A stretch of DNA of 43,639 bases, from NCBI GenBank assembly GCA_019358855.1, contig JAHHII010000021.1:1-43639 (forward strand), given 5' to 3'. Made by a program: the position numbers and the translations under genes. Under the pieces are notes generated by a model. That model made no database searches. It saw only the letters and a list, made by a program, of their open reading frames with translations, and was not told the DNA's origin. How positions within the stretch are numbered: position 1 is the first letter of the stretch; each line of letters begins with the position of its first letter. The stretch comes from Timaviella obliquedivisa GSE-PSE-MK23-08B (GTDB lineage Bacteria; Cyanobacteriota; Cyanobacteriia; Elainellales; Elainellaceae). Below are positions 8,985 through 16,579 of the stretch, piece by piece.

Positions 8985-11900
8985 ATGTCTTTGAAAAAGC
9001 GTAATCGTGGTTATATTTTAATTCCGGAAGGATTGCAAAAGCTCCAGCGTCGGTTGCGGGAGTGGGAATCGGCGCGAAATACTGGATATCGCTATTCCCA
9101 AGAAAAGCTGGCAGAGATGACGGGCTTGCATTCCGATACTATTCGCAAAGTGTTGGGAGCCACAGAGGGAAGCGATCTGAGTAGCATTGAGCGGATGTTT
9201 CAATCCTTCGATCTGGCTCTGGCTGAGCAAGATTATGTGCAGGTGGGACAAACCCCGGATCGGAGTTTTGTGGGTAGAGAAGAGGCGATCGTTGCGCTCA
9301 ATAAGATAGCTCAAGATGCAAAAATTATTGTGATTCATGGGCGGGGCGGCGTTGGTAAAACCACGTTAGCTCGGAAATATTTCAAGCAAGGCACATTTGC
9401 CCTATGTCTAGAAAAATGGATGGCAACAGAAACCAAGAACATTATTTCAGTTGAAAGTATTGTAGAAGAATGGCTACGTCGTTATTTTCATGAAGAACCT
9501 GGCTGCGAGTTTGGCATTACCCTTTCGCGATTGAGGGAGAAGCTTCGCAAACATCCCCAGCATATTGGTATTTTGATCGACAACTTAGAACCTGCTTTAA
9601 ATGGTGATGGCAGCTTTATTGCTGATCACCGTCGTTATGTTGAACTTTTAACGGTTCTATCTGATCCGGATGTTAATGCTTTAACTTTGGTCACTAGCCG
9701 AGAGAGGTTGCTTGAAAATATTACAGTAAGTCACTATCACTTGGATGGATTGTCCTTGGAAGCATGGCATCAGTTTTTTGAATCGAAAGGAATTCAAAGC
9801 AGTCCAGCAATCCTGGCTATGCACCAGTTCTATGACGGTAATGCCAAAGCAATGGATATTTTGAGCGCTTCCGTTTGCTTAGAATTTGAGGGTGATGCGG
9901 AAATCTATTGGCAGACGAATCAGAACTACTTACCACCAGAATTAGAAGGTTTGGTGAGGAAGCAGTTTCAACGTCTGGAGCAAGTTAATTCTAGCGAATA
10001 TAACCTTCTCTGTCGTTCAGGCTGTTATCGCTATCAAGATGTTCCTTCCGTTCCTATTGCAGGACTAGATTGTCTTCTATGGGATGTTGCGGAGGATGAA
10101 CGTTATAGTGTTATTCAATCATTAAAAAACCGTTCGTTACTTACATTCCATAAAGGACAGTTCTGGATTCACCCTGTCATTCGTAAAGAGTCGATTCGAC
10201 GCTTGAAAACGACGAGAGATTGGCACGAAGCAAACTTGAGAGCTGCTAGCTTTTTGGGGCAAAGTATCCAGTTAATTCAAAAAACACCAGAGGCGCTCAC
10301 AGCTTTGGAGCCTTACCACCACTATGTACAAATCGGTGATTTTCCAAGAGCAGCAGATGTGTTGATGGGAAAACGCTTAAATGTTTGGGGAACAAATGAA
10401 TCCCTAATGCGCTCATTTTACAAGCGCGGTTTTTTACAACAAATGGTAAACTCTATTTCCAATGTGTTGGATAACCTCACTATCGAGGAAGATGCAACCC
10501 CATTAGAGCAATTAAACTATGCCTACCGAAAGGCAAAATTGCGGCATACATTGGGAGCGATCGCCTGGTTGTCAGGTCATATCCCGGAGGCAATTCAGCA
10601 CTGCGAGGAAGCAAAAAAAACTGCGGCGAGTGCGTTGTTAGTGGGTGAATCTGACTCCTATCTAAGGGATGTCAGGTTGAATCTTAAGATCGTTGAAATC
10701 AATGCGCGATTGACGATCGGCATTTGCAAGATTGGATTTTGGGACTTGGAAACAGCCCTTGCTGATTTTCTTGAAATTGTAGAACTCAGCAGAGCCGTGA
10801 ACTATGAAAAATTTGCGCCTTCTGCTCTGTTCTATGTGGCTTTCTTACAGTCCTATTTGGGTCAGACACAGTCCGCATTAGAAATTGCAAATAGGCTCTA
10901 TGATGATTTACCAGAGAAGAGTTTACCGTTTTGGGTGACGGAATATCGTCTGTCTTATCTAGGACAAACCTACATGAAATTAGGAGAACTCGAAAGGGCA
11001 GTCAAAATTTTCGATCGCGTACTTGAATGTATTCAGGCTAGCCCATATACCCAGGCAGCCATCAAAGCTCAGAATGGCAGAGCGGAGCTTCATCGACGAG
11101 AGGGGAATTTTCCAGCGGCTGTAGTGTGTCATGCCGAGGCAATTCGTGTAGCAACAGAAATGGGTGCCCAATATGATCTAGCCGAGGCTTATTATCAGCA
11201 GGGTTTAACTTACAGAGAGGCAAACCAGCTTGATGAAGGTAACGCTAGCTTTGAGCGGGCAAAACAAATTTTTGAACAGATTCACGCACCGAAGCAGGTT
11301 ACAAAAGTTCAGACAGCTCTGGAGAGTGATGCTATGCCCTCCCAACTACTTCAAGAAACTGAGACATTTAGTTTTGAGCCACTTTGTGAAAGCAGAAATA
11401 CTTTGAAGATTGAGTGGAAGATTATTTTAGATGCTCCTTTTGAGGAGACATCAAGTGAGCAGATAGAGGTAATCATTGAATATTTACGGCATACATCAAA
11501 GGATTATTCTATTAGACTAAAACAGACTAATTCTGGGAGCATAGTTATAACACTTGAGGGATCTGAAGAGGGATTTAAGATTATTCAAGCTCTTTATAAA
11601 GAGGGTAAACTTACTGAAACAATCGGTTTACCTGTCAAGTTTGTTGGTTGTGAATTACCTCAACCAAATACTAAAAATTCAAACACCCAGCCGAATGTCG
11701 ATATCTTCTTTTCTTACTCCCATCGAGATGAATTGTTAAGGAGTCAGCTTGAGAAACATCTCAGTGCTATCCATAATGGAAAAATAAAGGGATGGCATGA
11801 TCGGCAAATCGGACCAGGCAGTGAATGGCAAGGTAAAATTGACCACCATTTAGAAATTTCTCATATCATCTTACTGTTAGTTAGTTCAGATTTTATAGCG

Positions 11901-12149
11901 TCAAGGTACTGCTACGATATAGAGCTAGTACGAGCTATGAAACGTCATGATGCAGGCGATGCAAGAGTTATTCCCATTATTCTTCGTCCAGTTTTTTGGC
12001 AGGATACACCCTTTGGAAGACTTCAAGCATTACCTAAAGGTTGTGTGCCTGTAACTTCGTGGGAGAACCAAGATGAAGCTTTCCTTGATATTTCAATAGG
12101 AATTCGTTCTGTTGTTGACGAAATTTTCTTAAAATGTAAGACATCATGA
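8985..12149 (+). CDS. HTH-NB-ARC-TPR receptor with C-terminal TIR domain
   Basis: This 1054-residue STAND NTPase has NLR-like architecture. An N-terminal helix-turn-helix (YSQEKLAEMTGLHSDTIRK, about 37-56) precedes the NB-ARC domain. That domain shows P-loop GRGGVGKTT (Lys125), Walker B IGILIDNLEPAL and a sensor motif TLVTSRERL. A TPR-like helical region spans about 430-790. A small alpha/beta domain follows (about 803-888, with IVITLEGSEEGFKIIQAL). The C-terminus is a TIR domain (about 903-1046: DIFFSYSHRDE, GWHDRQIGPGSEW, SRYCYDIELVRAMKRHD) with a candidate catalytic Glu980. By family knowledge, TIR domains with this Glu cleave NAD+ on receptor oligomerisation. TPRs presumably sense a ligand. 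It is followed after 34 bases by a paralogue. An antiphage or self-surveillance role is inferred. Confidence 0.9.
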   Translation: MSLKKRNRGYILIPEGLQKLQRRLREWESARNTGYRYSQEKLAEMTGLHSDTIRKVLGATEGSDLSSIERMFQSFDLALAEQDYVQVGQTPDRSFVGREEAIVALNKIAQDAKIIVIHGRGGVGKTTLARKYFKQGTFALCLEKWMATETKNIISVESIVEEWLRRYFHEEPGCEFGITLSRLREKLRKHPQHIGILIDNLEPALNGDGSFIADHRRYVELLTVLSDPDVNALTLVTSRERLLENITVSHYHLDGLSLEAWHQFFESKGIQSSPAILAMHQFYDGNAKAMDILSASVCLEFEGDAEIYWQTNQNYLPPELEGLVRKQFQRLEQVNSSEYNLLCRSGCYRYQDVPSVPIAGLDCLLWDVAEDERYSVIQSLKNRSLLTFHKGQFWIHPVIRKESIRRLKTTRDWHEANLRAASFLGQSIQLIQKTPEALTALEPYHHYVQIGDFPRAADVLMGKRLNVWGTNESLMRSFYKRGFLQQMVNSISNVLDNLTIEEDATPLEQLNYAYRKAKLRHTLGAIAWLSGHIPEAIQHCEEAKKTAASALLVGESDSYLRDVRLNLKIVEINARLTIGICKIGFWDLETALADFLEIVELSRAVNYEKFAPSALFYVAFLQSYLGQTQSALEIANRLYDDLPEKSLPFWVTEYRLSYLGQTYMKLGELERAVKIFDRVLECIQASPYTQAAIKAQNGRAELHRREGNFPAAVVCHAEAIRVATEMGAQYDLAEAYYQQGLTYREANQLDEGNASFERAKQIFEQIHAPKQVTKVQTALESDAMPSQLLQETETFSFEPLCESRNTLKIEWKIILDAPFEETSSEQIEVIIEYLRHTSKDYSIRLKQTNSGSIVITLEGSEEGFKIIQALYKEGKLTETIGLPVKFVGCELPQPNTKNSNTQPNVDIFFSYSHRDELLRSQLEKHLSAIHNGKIKGWHDRQIGPGSEWQGKIDHHLEISHIILLLVSSDFIASRYCYDIELVRAMKRHDAGDARVIPIILRPVFWQDTPFGRLQALPKGCVPVTSWENQDEAFLDISIGIRSVVDEIFLKCKTS

Positions 12150-12183
12150 CGTTAAGCTCCTTACAACACGCTGGAGTTGCTTC

Positions 12184-14517
12184 ATGAATGCCGGACAAAA
12201 GCGCGATCGCGGTCGTCTCCTCACTCCCGAAGCTCTGAGAAAACTTCAGCAAGCGATTCGTGTCTGGGAAGTTCGGCATGAGAAAAAATGTACCCAGGAG
12301 CGTATCAAGGAACTCACAGGAGAGTTCAAGGAGGGAGGGCTTGACCCTGGCACGATTAGCAAGATTCTCAAGGGCAAAGAGGGCGTTGATTCAGAGTCAA
12401 TTCGTTGCCTGTTTCAATCATTTAGGTTGCAGCTTAAGGAGACAGATTTAGTCGCTGCGATCGCGTTCTTGGCTCAGGGTGATCCGAATTTTGTGGGACG
12501 GGAAGGGGCGATCGCGGATCTCCAAACTCTCACGAACCAGGGCACAAAAGTCATCGTCATCCAAGCCAGAGGCGGCGTGGGCAAAACGACTCTGGCGCGG
12601 AAGTATCTTCAGCAGGAGTTTGGCACGTTTTTGGAGTTCCCGATCGCCAAGGAAACGAAGGATATTGCTTCGGTTGAGAGCCTGATTGAGGAGAAGTTGC
12701 GGCAGTTAGGCGAAGAGCCAGGGCGGGAGTTCTTGGTGTCGATTGATCGGCTGAAGCGCAAGCTGCAATCAGAGCGGATTGGCATACTCATTGATAATTT
12801 AGAGCCTGCGTTAGATTCGGCGGGCAAACTGATTGAGGCGCATCGGCGTTATGTGGAACTGCTGCGAGTGTTGGCAGATCCAATGGTGCGATCGCTAACG
12901 CTGATTACGACTCGTGAACGGTTGAGGGAACCGAGTATTACAGTGCAGCCTTATCTATTGAGAAGTTTGGATGTTGCAGCTTGGGAGACATATTTTCAGT
13001 CTCGGAATATTGCGACGGAAGGATCAGCGTTATCGGCTTTGCACAATGCCTATGGGGGGAATGCGAAGGCGATGGATATTTTGAGTGGGGCGATCGCGGA
13101 GGACTTCTCAGGAGATATTTCAGTGTACTGGTTGGTGAATCAAGATGACTTGTTGATTGAACGAGATTTGGAAGATTTAGTGACGACTCAATTTAACAGA
13201 ATGCAAGAGCTTGATGGGAAGGCATATAATCTATTGTGCAGAATGGGGTGTTACCGTTATCAGGATGTGCCGCGTGTTCCGATTGAGGGATTGTTGTGCT
13301 TATTGTGGGATGTGGTGGAGGGACAGCGACGGCGAGTGATAAAGGCGTTGCAGGATCGATCTCTGGTGGATTGTGAGGGTGGGGAGTATTGGTTGCATCC
13401 GGTGATTCGAGGGGAGGCGATCGGGCGGTTGAGAACTAGTGAAGATTTGGAAACAACAAATCGCAAAGCATCGAAGGTTTGGGTAGAAAGTGTAAAAACA
13501 ATTGAGACAATAGAGGATGCTTTAAGAGCCTTTGAAGCCTATTACCACTGTGTAGAAATTAAGGACTTTGAGCTAGCTAGCAACATAATTTTAGCAAAAC
13601 GAGATAATAAGTGGCTAAGTAGTTCTGAATTTGGGATGGATCTGACGTGTAGCTTAGCTAGTTCGTTTAGTAGATTAGGATTGCTGCAACAAATAATATC
13701 TTCATGTTCTTATCTTGTTGATCGAATTAATAATGAACATTCTGTAAATAGACTTTATGCAGCACTTGGCGATGCTTATTGGATGGTAGGAAATGCTCTG
13801 AAAGCACTTGAATCTCACGAAAAGTCTAGAAAAATAGCAAGTCTTCACAACCATAAAGAGCTTGAGATTGTTGCTCTTTTGGATTTGGGTTTATGCAAAG
13901 AAGATTTATGGGAAGTTGAAGAGGCAATTGGTCTATATAAGGATGTGATTTTATTGTCTGAAAATACAGACTACAAAAGACATGCCGCGCAAGCTCGGTA
14001 TTGTTTAGCTCGCTTGTATTCATATCTAGATTCTTTAGAGGAAGCCAAATTTTATATTGATCAAGTTTGGCAGGACTTTCCAAAAATTAGGTTGGGAATA
14101 CGCAGTACAGGGTATCGACTATACACTTTGGGATTCGTTTCTTACTACTTAGGGGACACTGAAAAATCTCTTGAAATGTATGGTAGAGCCATTGAATACG
14201 CTGAACAAGGTAAGTTTGTACAACTCAAAGCAATATCTCTAATTGGACTTGCCATACTCTACCGAGAACAAGGTAAGGTTTCAAATTCGCTTTCCATCCA
14301 TGCCGAAGCTATAGAGTTATTGCGTAGTGTTGGTGCAAAGCATAATTGTGCTGAAGCATATTATCAACTTGGATTAACTTATAAAGCAATGGATAGGAAC
14401 GAGATGGTCGATGAAAATTTGCAGAAGTCAATTCAACTTTTTATAGAGATAGAAGCACCGAAGCAAGCGGAGCGGGTGAGTCGATCGCTAGTGGCTCAAA
14501 AGAAGGAAAAGCCATGA
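12184..14517 (+). CDS. HTH-NB-ARC-TPR protein lacking an effector domain
   Basis: This 777-residue paralogue of the preceding gene has the same order: an N-terminal HTH-like segment (KKCTQERIKELTG, DPGTISKILKGKEG), then NB-ARC with P-loop ARGGVGKTT (Lys134), Walker B IGILIDNLEPAL and TLITTRERL, then TPR-like helices to the end. Long shared blocks such as YGGNAKAMDILSGA and CRMGCYRYQDVPRVP show recent duplication. It stops where the first protein would enter the alpha/beta and TIR domains, so it has no visible effector. It may be a sensor subunit that hetero-oligomerises with the TIR protein, or it may be a truncated copy. The 34-base gap suggests one transcript. The 5' half is richer in GC and HIP1 sites than the 3' half, hinting at a mosaic. 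Confidence 0.88.
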   Translation: MNAGQKRDRGRLLTPEALRKLQQAIRVWEVRHEKKCTQERIKELTGEFKEGGLDPGTISKILKGKEGVDSESIRCLFQSFRLQLKETDLVAAIAFLAQGDPNFVGREGAIADLQTLTNQGTKVIVIQARGGVGKTTLARKYLQQEFGTFLEFPIAKETKDIASVESLIEEKLRQLGEEPGREFLVSIDRLKRKLQSERIGILIDNLEPALDSAGKLIEAHRRYVELLRVLADPMVRSLTLITTRERLREPSITVQPYLLRSLDVAAWETYFQSRNIATEGSALSALHNAYGGNAKAMDILSGAIAEDFSGDISVYWLVNQDDLLIERDLEDLVTTQFNRMQELDGKAYNLLCRMGCYRYQDVPRVPIEGLLCLLWDVVEGQRRRVIKALQDRSLVDCEGGEYWLHPVIRGEAIGRLRTSEDLETTNRKASKVWVESVKTIETIEDALRAFEAYYHCVEIKDFELASNIILAKRDNKWLSSSEFGMDLTCSLASSFSRLGLLQQIISSCSYLVDRINNEHSVNRLYAALGDAYWMVGNALKALESHEKSRKIASLHNHKELEIVALLDLGLCKEDLWEVEEAIGLYKDVILLSENTDYKRHAAQARYCLARLYSYLDSLEEAKFYIDQVWQDFPKIRLGIRSTGYRLYTLGFVSYYLGDTEKSLEMYGRAIEYAEQGKFVQLKAISLIGLAILYREQGKVSNSLSIHAEAIELLRSVGAKHNCAEAYYQLGLTYKAMDRNEMVDENLQKSIQLFIEIEAPKQAERVSRSLVAQKKEKP

Positions 14518-14695
14518 ATACTCAACTGGTTGAAACAATCATCCGAATGATCTGATTGCTTTTGAAAGAGGAACGCTACTATTGGAACAACAAGTATTTT
14601 TCGATGACTCTGAGCCAACAACCTATGAGCTGATGCGAGAAGAACGGACTCAGCAAATCATGGATGCTGGGTTCTTTACATCAAAAGGTGAATGA
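14514..14695 (+). pseudogene. Possible small frameshifted gene after the NB-ARC pair
   Basis: An ATG overlaps the stop of the previous gene (ATGA). It opens MNTQLVET, then the frame meets TGA after 13 codons. A -1 shift near 14537 would join it to an open frame reading NHPNDLIAFERGTLLLEQQV then FFDDSEPTTYELMREERTQQ and ending at 14695, giving about 60 acidic residues. The smooth join and translational coupling suggest a real small gene with one frameshift, or a sequencing error. No family is recognised. Confidence 0.35.
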
Positions 14696-14715
14696 CATGG
14701 TGACGGTTCATAGGC

Positions 14716-14967
14716 TCAAGCACAAGCCTGAAATTGGTTTACATCGTTCACAGGTACAACTAACAGTCGGATTCCCTGCCTACCTACCACCTTTACCCAT
14801 TCTCCTGGCTTTACCGTCATCTGGCAGCTAGAACGATAAAACTGAGCCTGCCAGAAGGTTCCCTGGAACTTTACCCATCCCGCTTGGTTTGGGGCGATCG
14901 CCTCATCGACTTTGCTCAGAACAGGCTGGTTGAACATCACAGGCATTGCAACTAATCGGGTCGTCAT
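14716..14967 (-). CDS. Small NfeD-like OB-fold protein
   Basis: This 83-residue protein reads GWVKFQGTFWQAQFYR and GEWVKVVGRQGIRLLVVP, which matches the C-terminal OB-fold domain of NfeD-family proteins. In full-length NfeD it follows membrane helices and partners stomatin/flotillin-like proteins. Here there is no membrane segment, so it is a stand-alone domain, a form known in cyanobacteria. A good Shine-Dalgarno (AAGGAGAC) lies 8 bases before ATG 14967. It is on the opposite strand to the NB-ARC genes, and its partner is unknown. Confidence 0.7.
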   Translation of the reverse strand: MTTRLVAMPVMFNQPVLSKVDEAIAPNQAGWVKFQGTFWQAQFYRSSCQMTVKPGEWVKVVGRQGIRLLVVPVNDVNQFQACA

Positions 14968-15108
14968 GGCTCTGTCTCCTTCATGTCTGGAATGACCTTA
15001 GTTTCAGGTTTCTACCCGTCGAGAACCAGGGAAAATCGGGGGGTTAAGCTCGAAGTTAAGGAGCAAACAGTAGAGATAGACTTCAGCCCTTGGCGAGCGC
15101 CCTTCTGA

Positions 15109-15412
15109 CTAGGAATAATCTTCCAGGCTTTCGGCTTGGAGCTACAACCTGATGATTACACCTTGCCCCGCTCGGATACGGGAAACGCAGAACCGTTAGA
15201 GGAGGTCGAAGTCATTTCTCAGAACCAAGTGGATTGGGGTGAGGCTGTAGATGTTTCCATCTTCTATGGACGGACTGAGGATCTGGCGACATTGGAGCAA
15301 TGGATTTTGGGCGATCGCTGTCGCCTAGTCGCACTCCTAGGAATGGGTGGCATTGGTAAAACATCGCTGACTGCCAAGCTGGGGGAACAGATTCAGGGAG
15401 AATTTGAGTATG
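15109..15412 (+). pseudogene. Truncated NB-ARC (STAND) receptor gene
   Basis: The frame open from 15109 reads FQAFGLELQPDDYTLP, then VDVSIFYGRTEDLATLEQWI and the P-loop LLGMGGIGKTSL, ending near FEYV. This is the typical start of the nucleotide-binding domain in cyanobacterial NB-ARC/WD40 or NB-ARC/TPR proteins, here lacking the N-terminal effector or HTH part and everything after the P-loop region. At about 15412 the sequence passes directly into inverted IS6-family debris, so insertion or rearrangement broke the gene. It belongs to a different subfamily from the two complete NB-ARC genes upstream. Confidence 0.78.
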
Positions 15413-15573
15413 TAGCTAACGGTAAATCGTCGGGCGATCGCTCTCAATCCCTCGCGCTGCCATTATCTCTTTCAAGTCTCGATCGTTTAAGGAGTAGCGG
15501 ACATACTGCTACACATTGAGAGGATGATTTCGGGCAGAAAGTGCTGCCACTTAAACAGATCAGAAGTGGGCAT
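15413..15573 (-). pseudogene. IS6-family transposase, N-terminal fragment (inverted)
   Basis: From ATG 15573 the minus strand reads MPTSDLFKWQHFLPEIIL, a frameshift near 15525, then VRYSLNDRDLKEIMAARGIE, SDRPTIYR and TAG at the position of the family Trp. It then meets the broken NB-ARC gene. The terminal repeat continues to about 15642. The same Trp-to-TAG change occurs in the copy at 3820-4166, so both may descend from one defective ancestor. Confidence 0.68.
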
Positions 15574-15647
15574 ACCTGCTACAGAGAAAGGGCAATTAAT
15601 CCCCTCACTTTACCATCTCCCAAGTTTTTGCAATAGAATCCTATTCA

Positions 15648-16255
15648 TCGAATTATCGAGGCTTAGAGGAATAATGGCAGAGTGAAGCGTAGAGGTAGAG
15701 CCTCCAACCCTCTACCGATGGATTTAAGCATATGCGCCAGAATCAATTAAACGGATTGCTTCCACTTAAATCCCACGAACGACTCTTAGCAAGTGGACGA
15801 AATCTATATCAAAGTTAAAGGTAGGTGGAAATATCTCTATCGTGTCGTAGGTTCAGCGGGGCATACGCTGGACTTTACGCTGAGCGCGAAGTGAAATGAT
15901 AAATCGGCAGGGCGATTTTTCTGCATGTTGATTGCAGAACTCACTCAAACCCCACGAATTATCGATGTAGATAAATGCTACAAACCTGGTGACAACAAAT
16001 GCGCTGAAAGAAGACGAAACGTCAGATGTGAAGACCGAGTTACAACAAGTTACGTGTTTAAGTAACATGATTGAGCAAAACTATAGAAACATAAAGCGAA
16101 TGGTCAAGCCAATGATAGGATTCAAATTCTTCACCATTCAAGAAGAACATTGAAGTGATTAACATGATTTACAAAGATAGGTAAATGAAATAGAACAAGG
16201 GAGCAGTGTATCTCAATCTTAATTTATTGTAAATCTCTTCGGAATGACTACTTAA
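15648..16255 (+). pseudogene. IS6-family transposase, central and C-terminal remnant
   Basis: On the plus strand, across several frames, one can read SVEVEPPTLYRWI, QVDEIYIKVKGRWKYLYRVV, GSAGHTLDFTLSA, TPRIIDVDK and finally GSSVSQS, a stop, FIVNLFGMTT before the stop at 16253-16255. The order and motifs (VDExYIKVKGxWKYLYRAVDS is the family pattern around the first catalytic Asp) identify an IS6-type transposase. At least five frameshifts or stops make it inactive. It lies head to head with the N-terminal fragment at 15413-15573, and the two overlap in the protein region they represent, so two insertions are needed. Region 16256-16361 holds no gene. Confidence 0.75.
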
Positions 16256-16369
16256 AGTAACGCGATTGAGACAGATCATTTATCAATAAAAGCTATCTGC
16301 AACAGAGATAGACTCGCTCTTTCCATCTCTATGAATAAACCAGACGAAGTAAACCAACGAGTTATATAG

Positions 16370-16460
16370 GGCGTTGCTGACTGGTTCTTTGAAGCGATCG
16401 CTGAGAGTCTGGAAGGTTAATTTAGATCTTCTCGAAATCATATCGTCATTCAGCAACGCC
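16370..16460. mobile_element. 91-bp MITE-like element with 8-bp target duplication
   Basis: Perfect 11-bp terminal inverted repeats, GGCGTTGCTGA at 16370-16380 and TCAGCAACGCC at 16450-16460, bound a short non-coding stretch. The element is flanked on both sides by the same 8 bases, TTATATAG (16362-16369 and 16461-16468), as expected for a transposon target duplication. It is far too short for a transposase, so it would be moved in trans. It sits about 120 bases upstream of the kinase gene and 45 bases before the shared leader motif, so it could affect that promoter. Confidence 0.78.
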
Positions 16461-16505
16461 TTATATAGATGACTCTACTTGCCGATGAATAAGCAGAAAA
16501 ACCAG

Positions 16506-16557
16506 AACCAATTAAGTCGATAGGTAGATAAAACTACTTTTGTCAGACACGTCACTC
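16506..16557 (+). promoter_or_regulatory. Leader motif shared with the M50 gene
   Basis: AACCAATTAAGTCGATAG (16506-16523) and CGTCACTC (16550-16557) lie upstream of the kinase start. The same two words, spaced almost identically, precede the M50 protease gene (28506 and 28552). This suggests a shared regulatory site or promoter. No experimental consensus known to me matches it. Confidence 0.45.
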
Positions 16558-16579
16558 TAAACATTTAGGAGAAGCTCAA

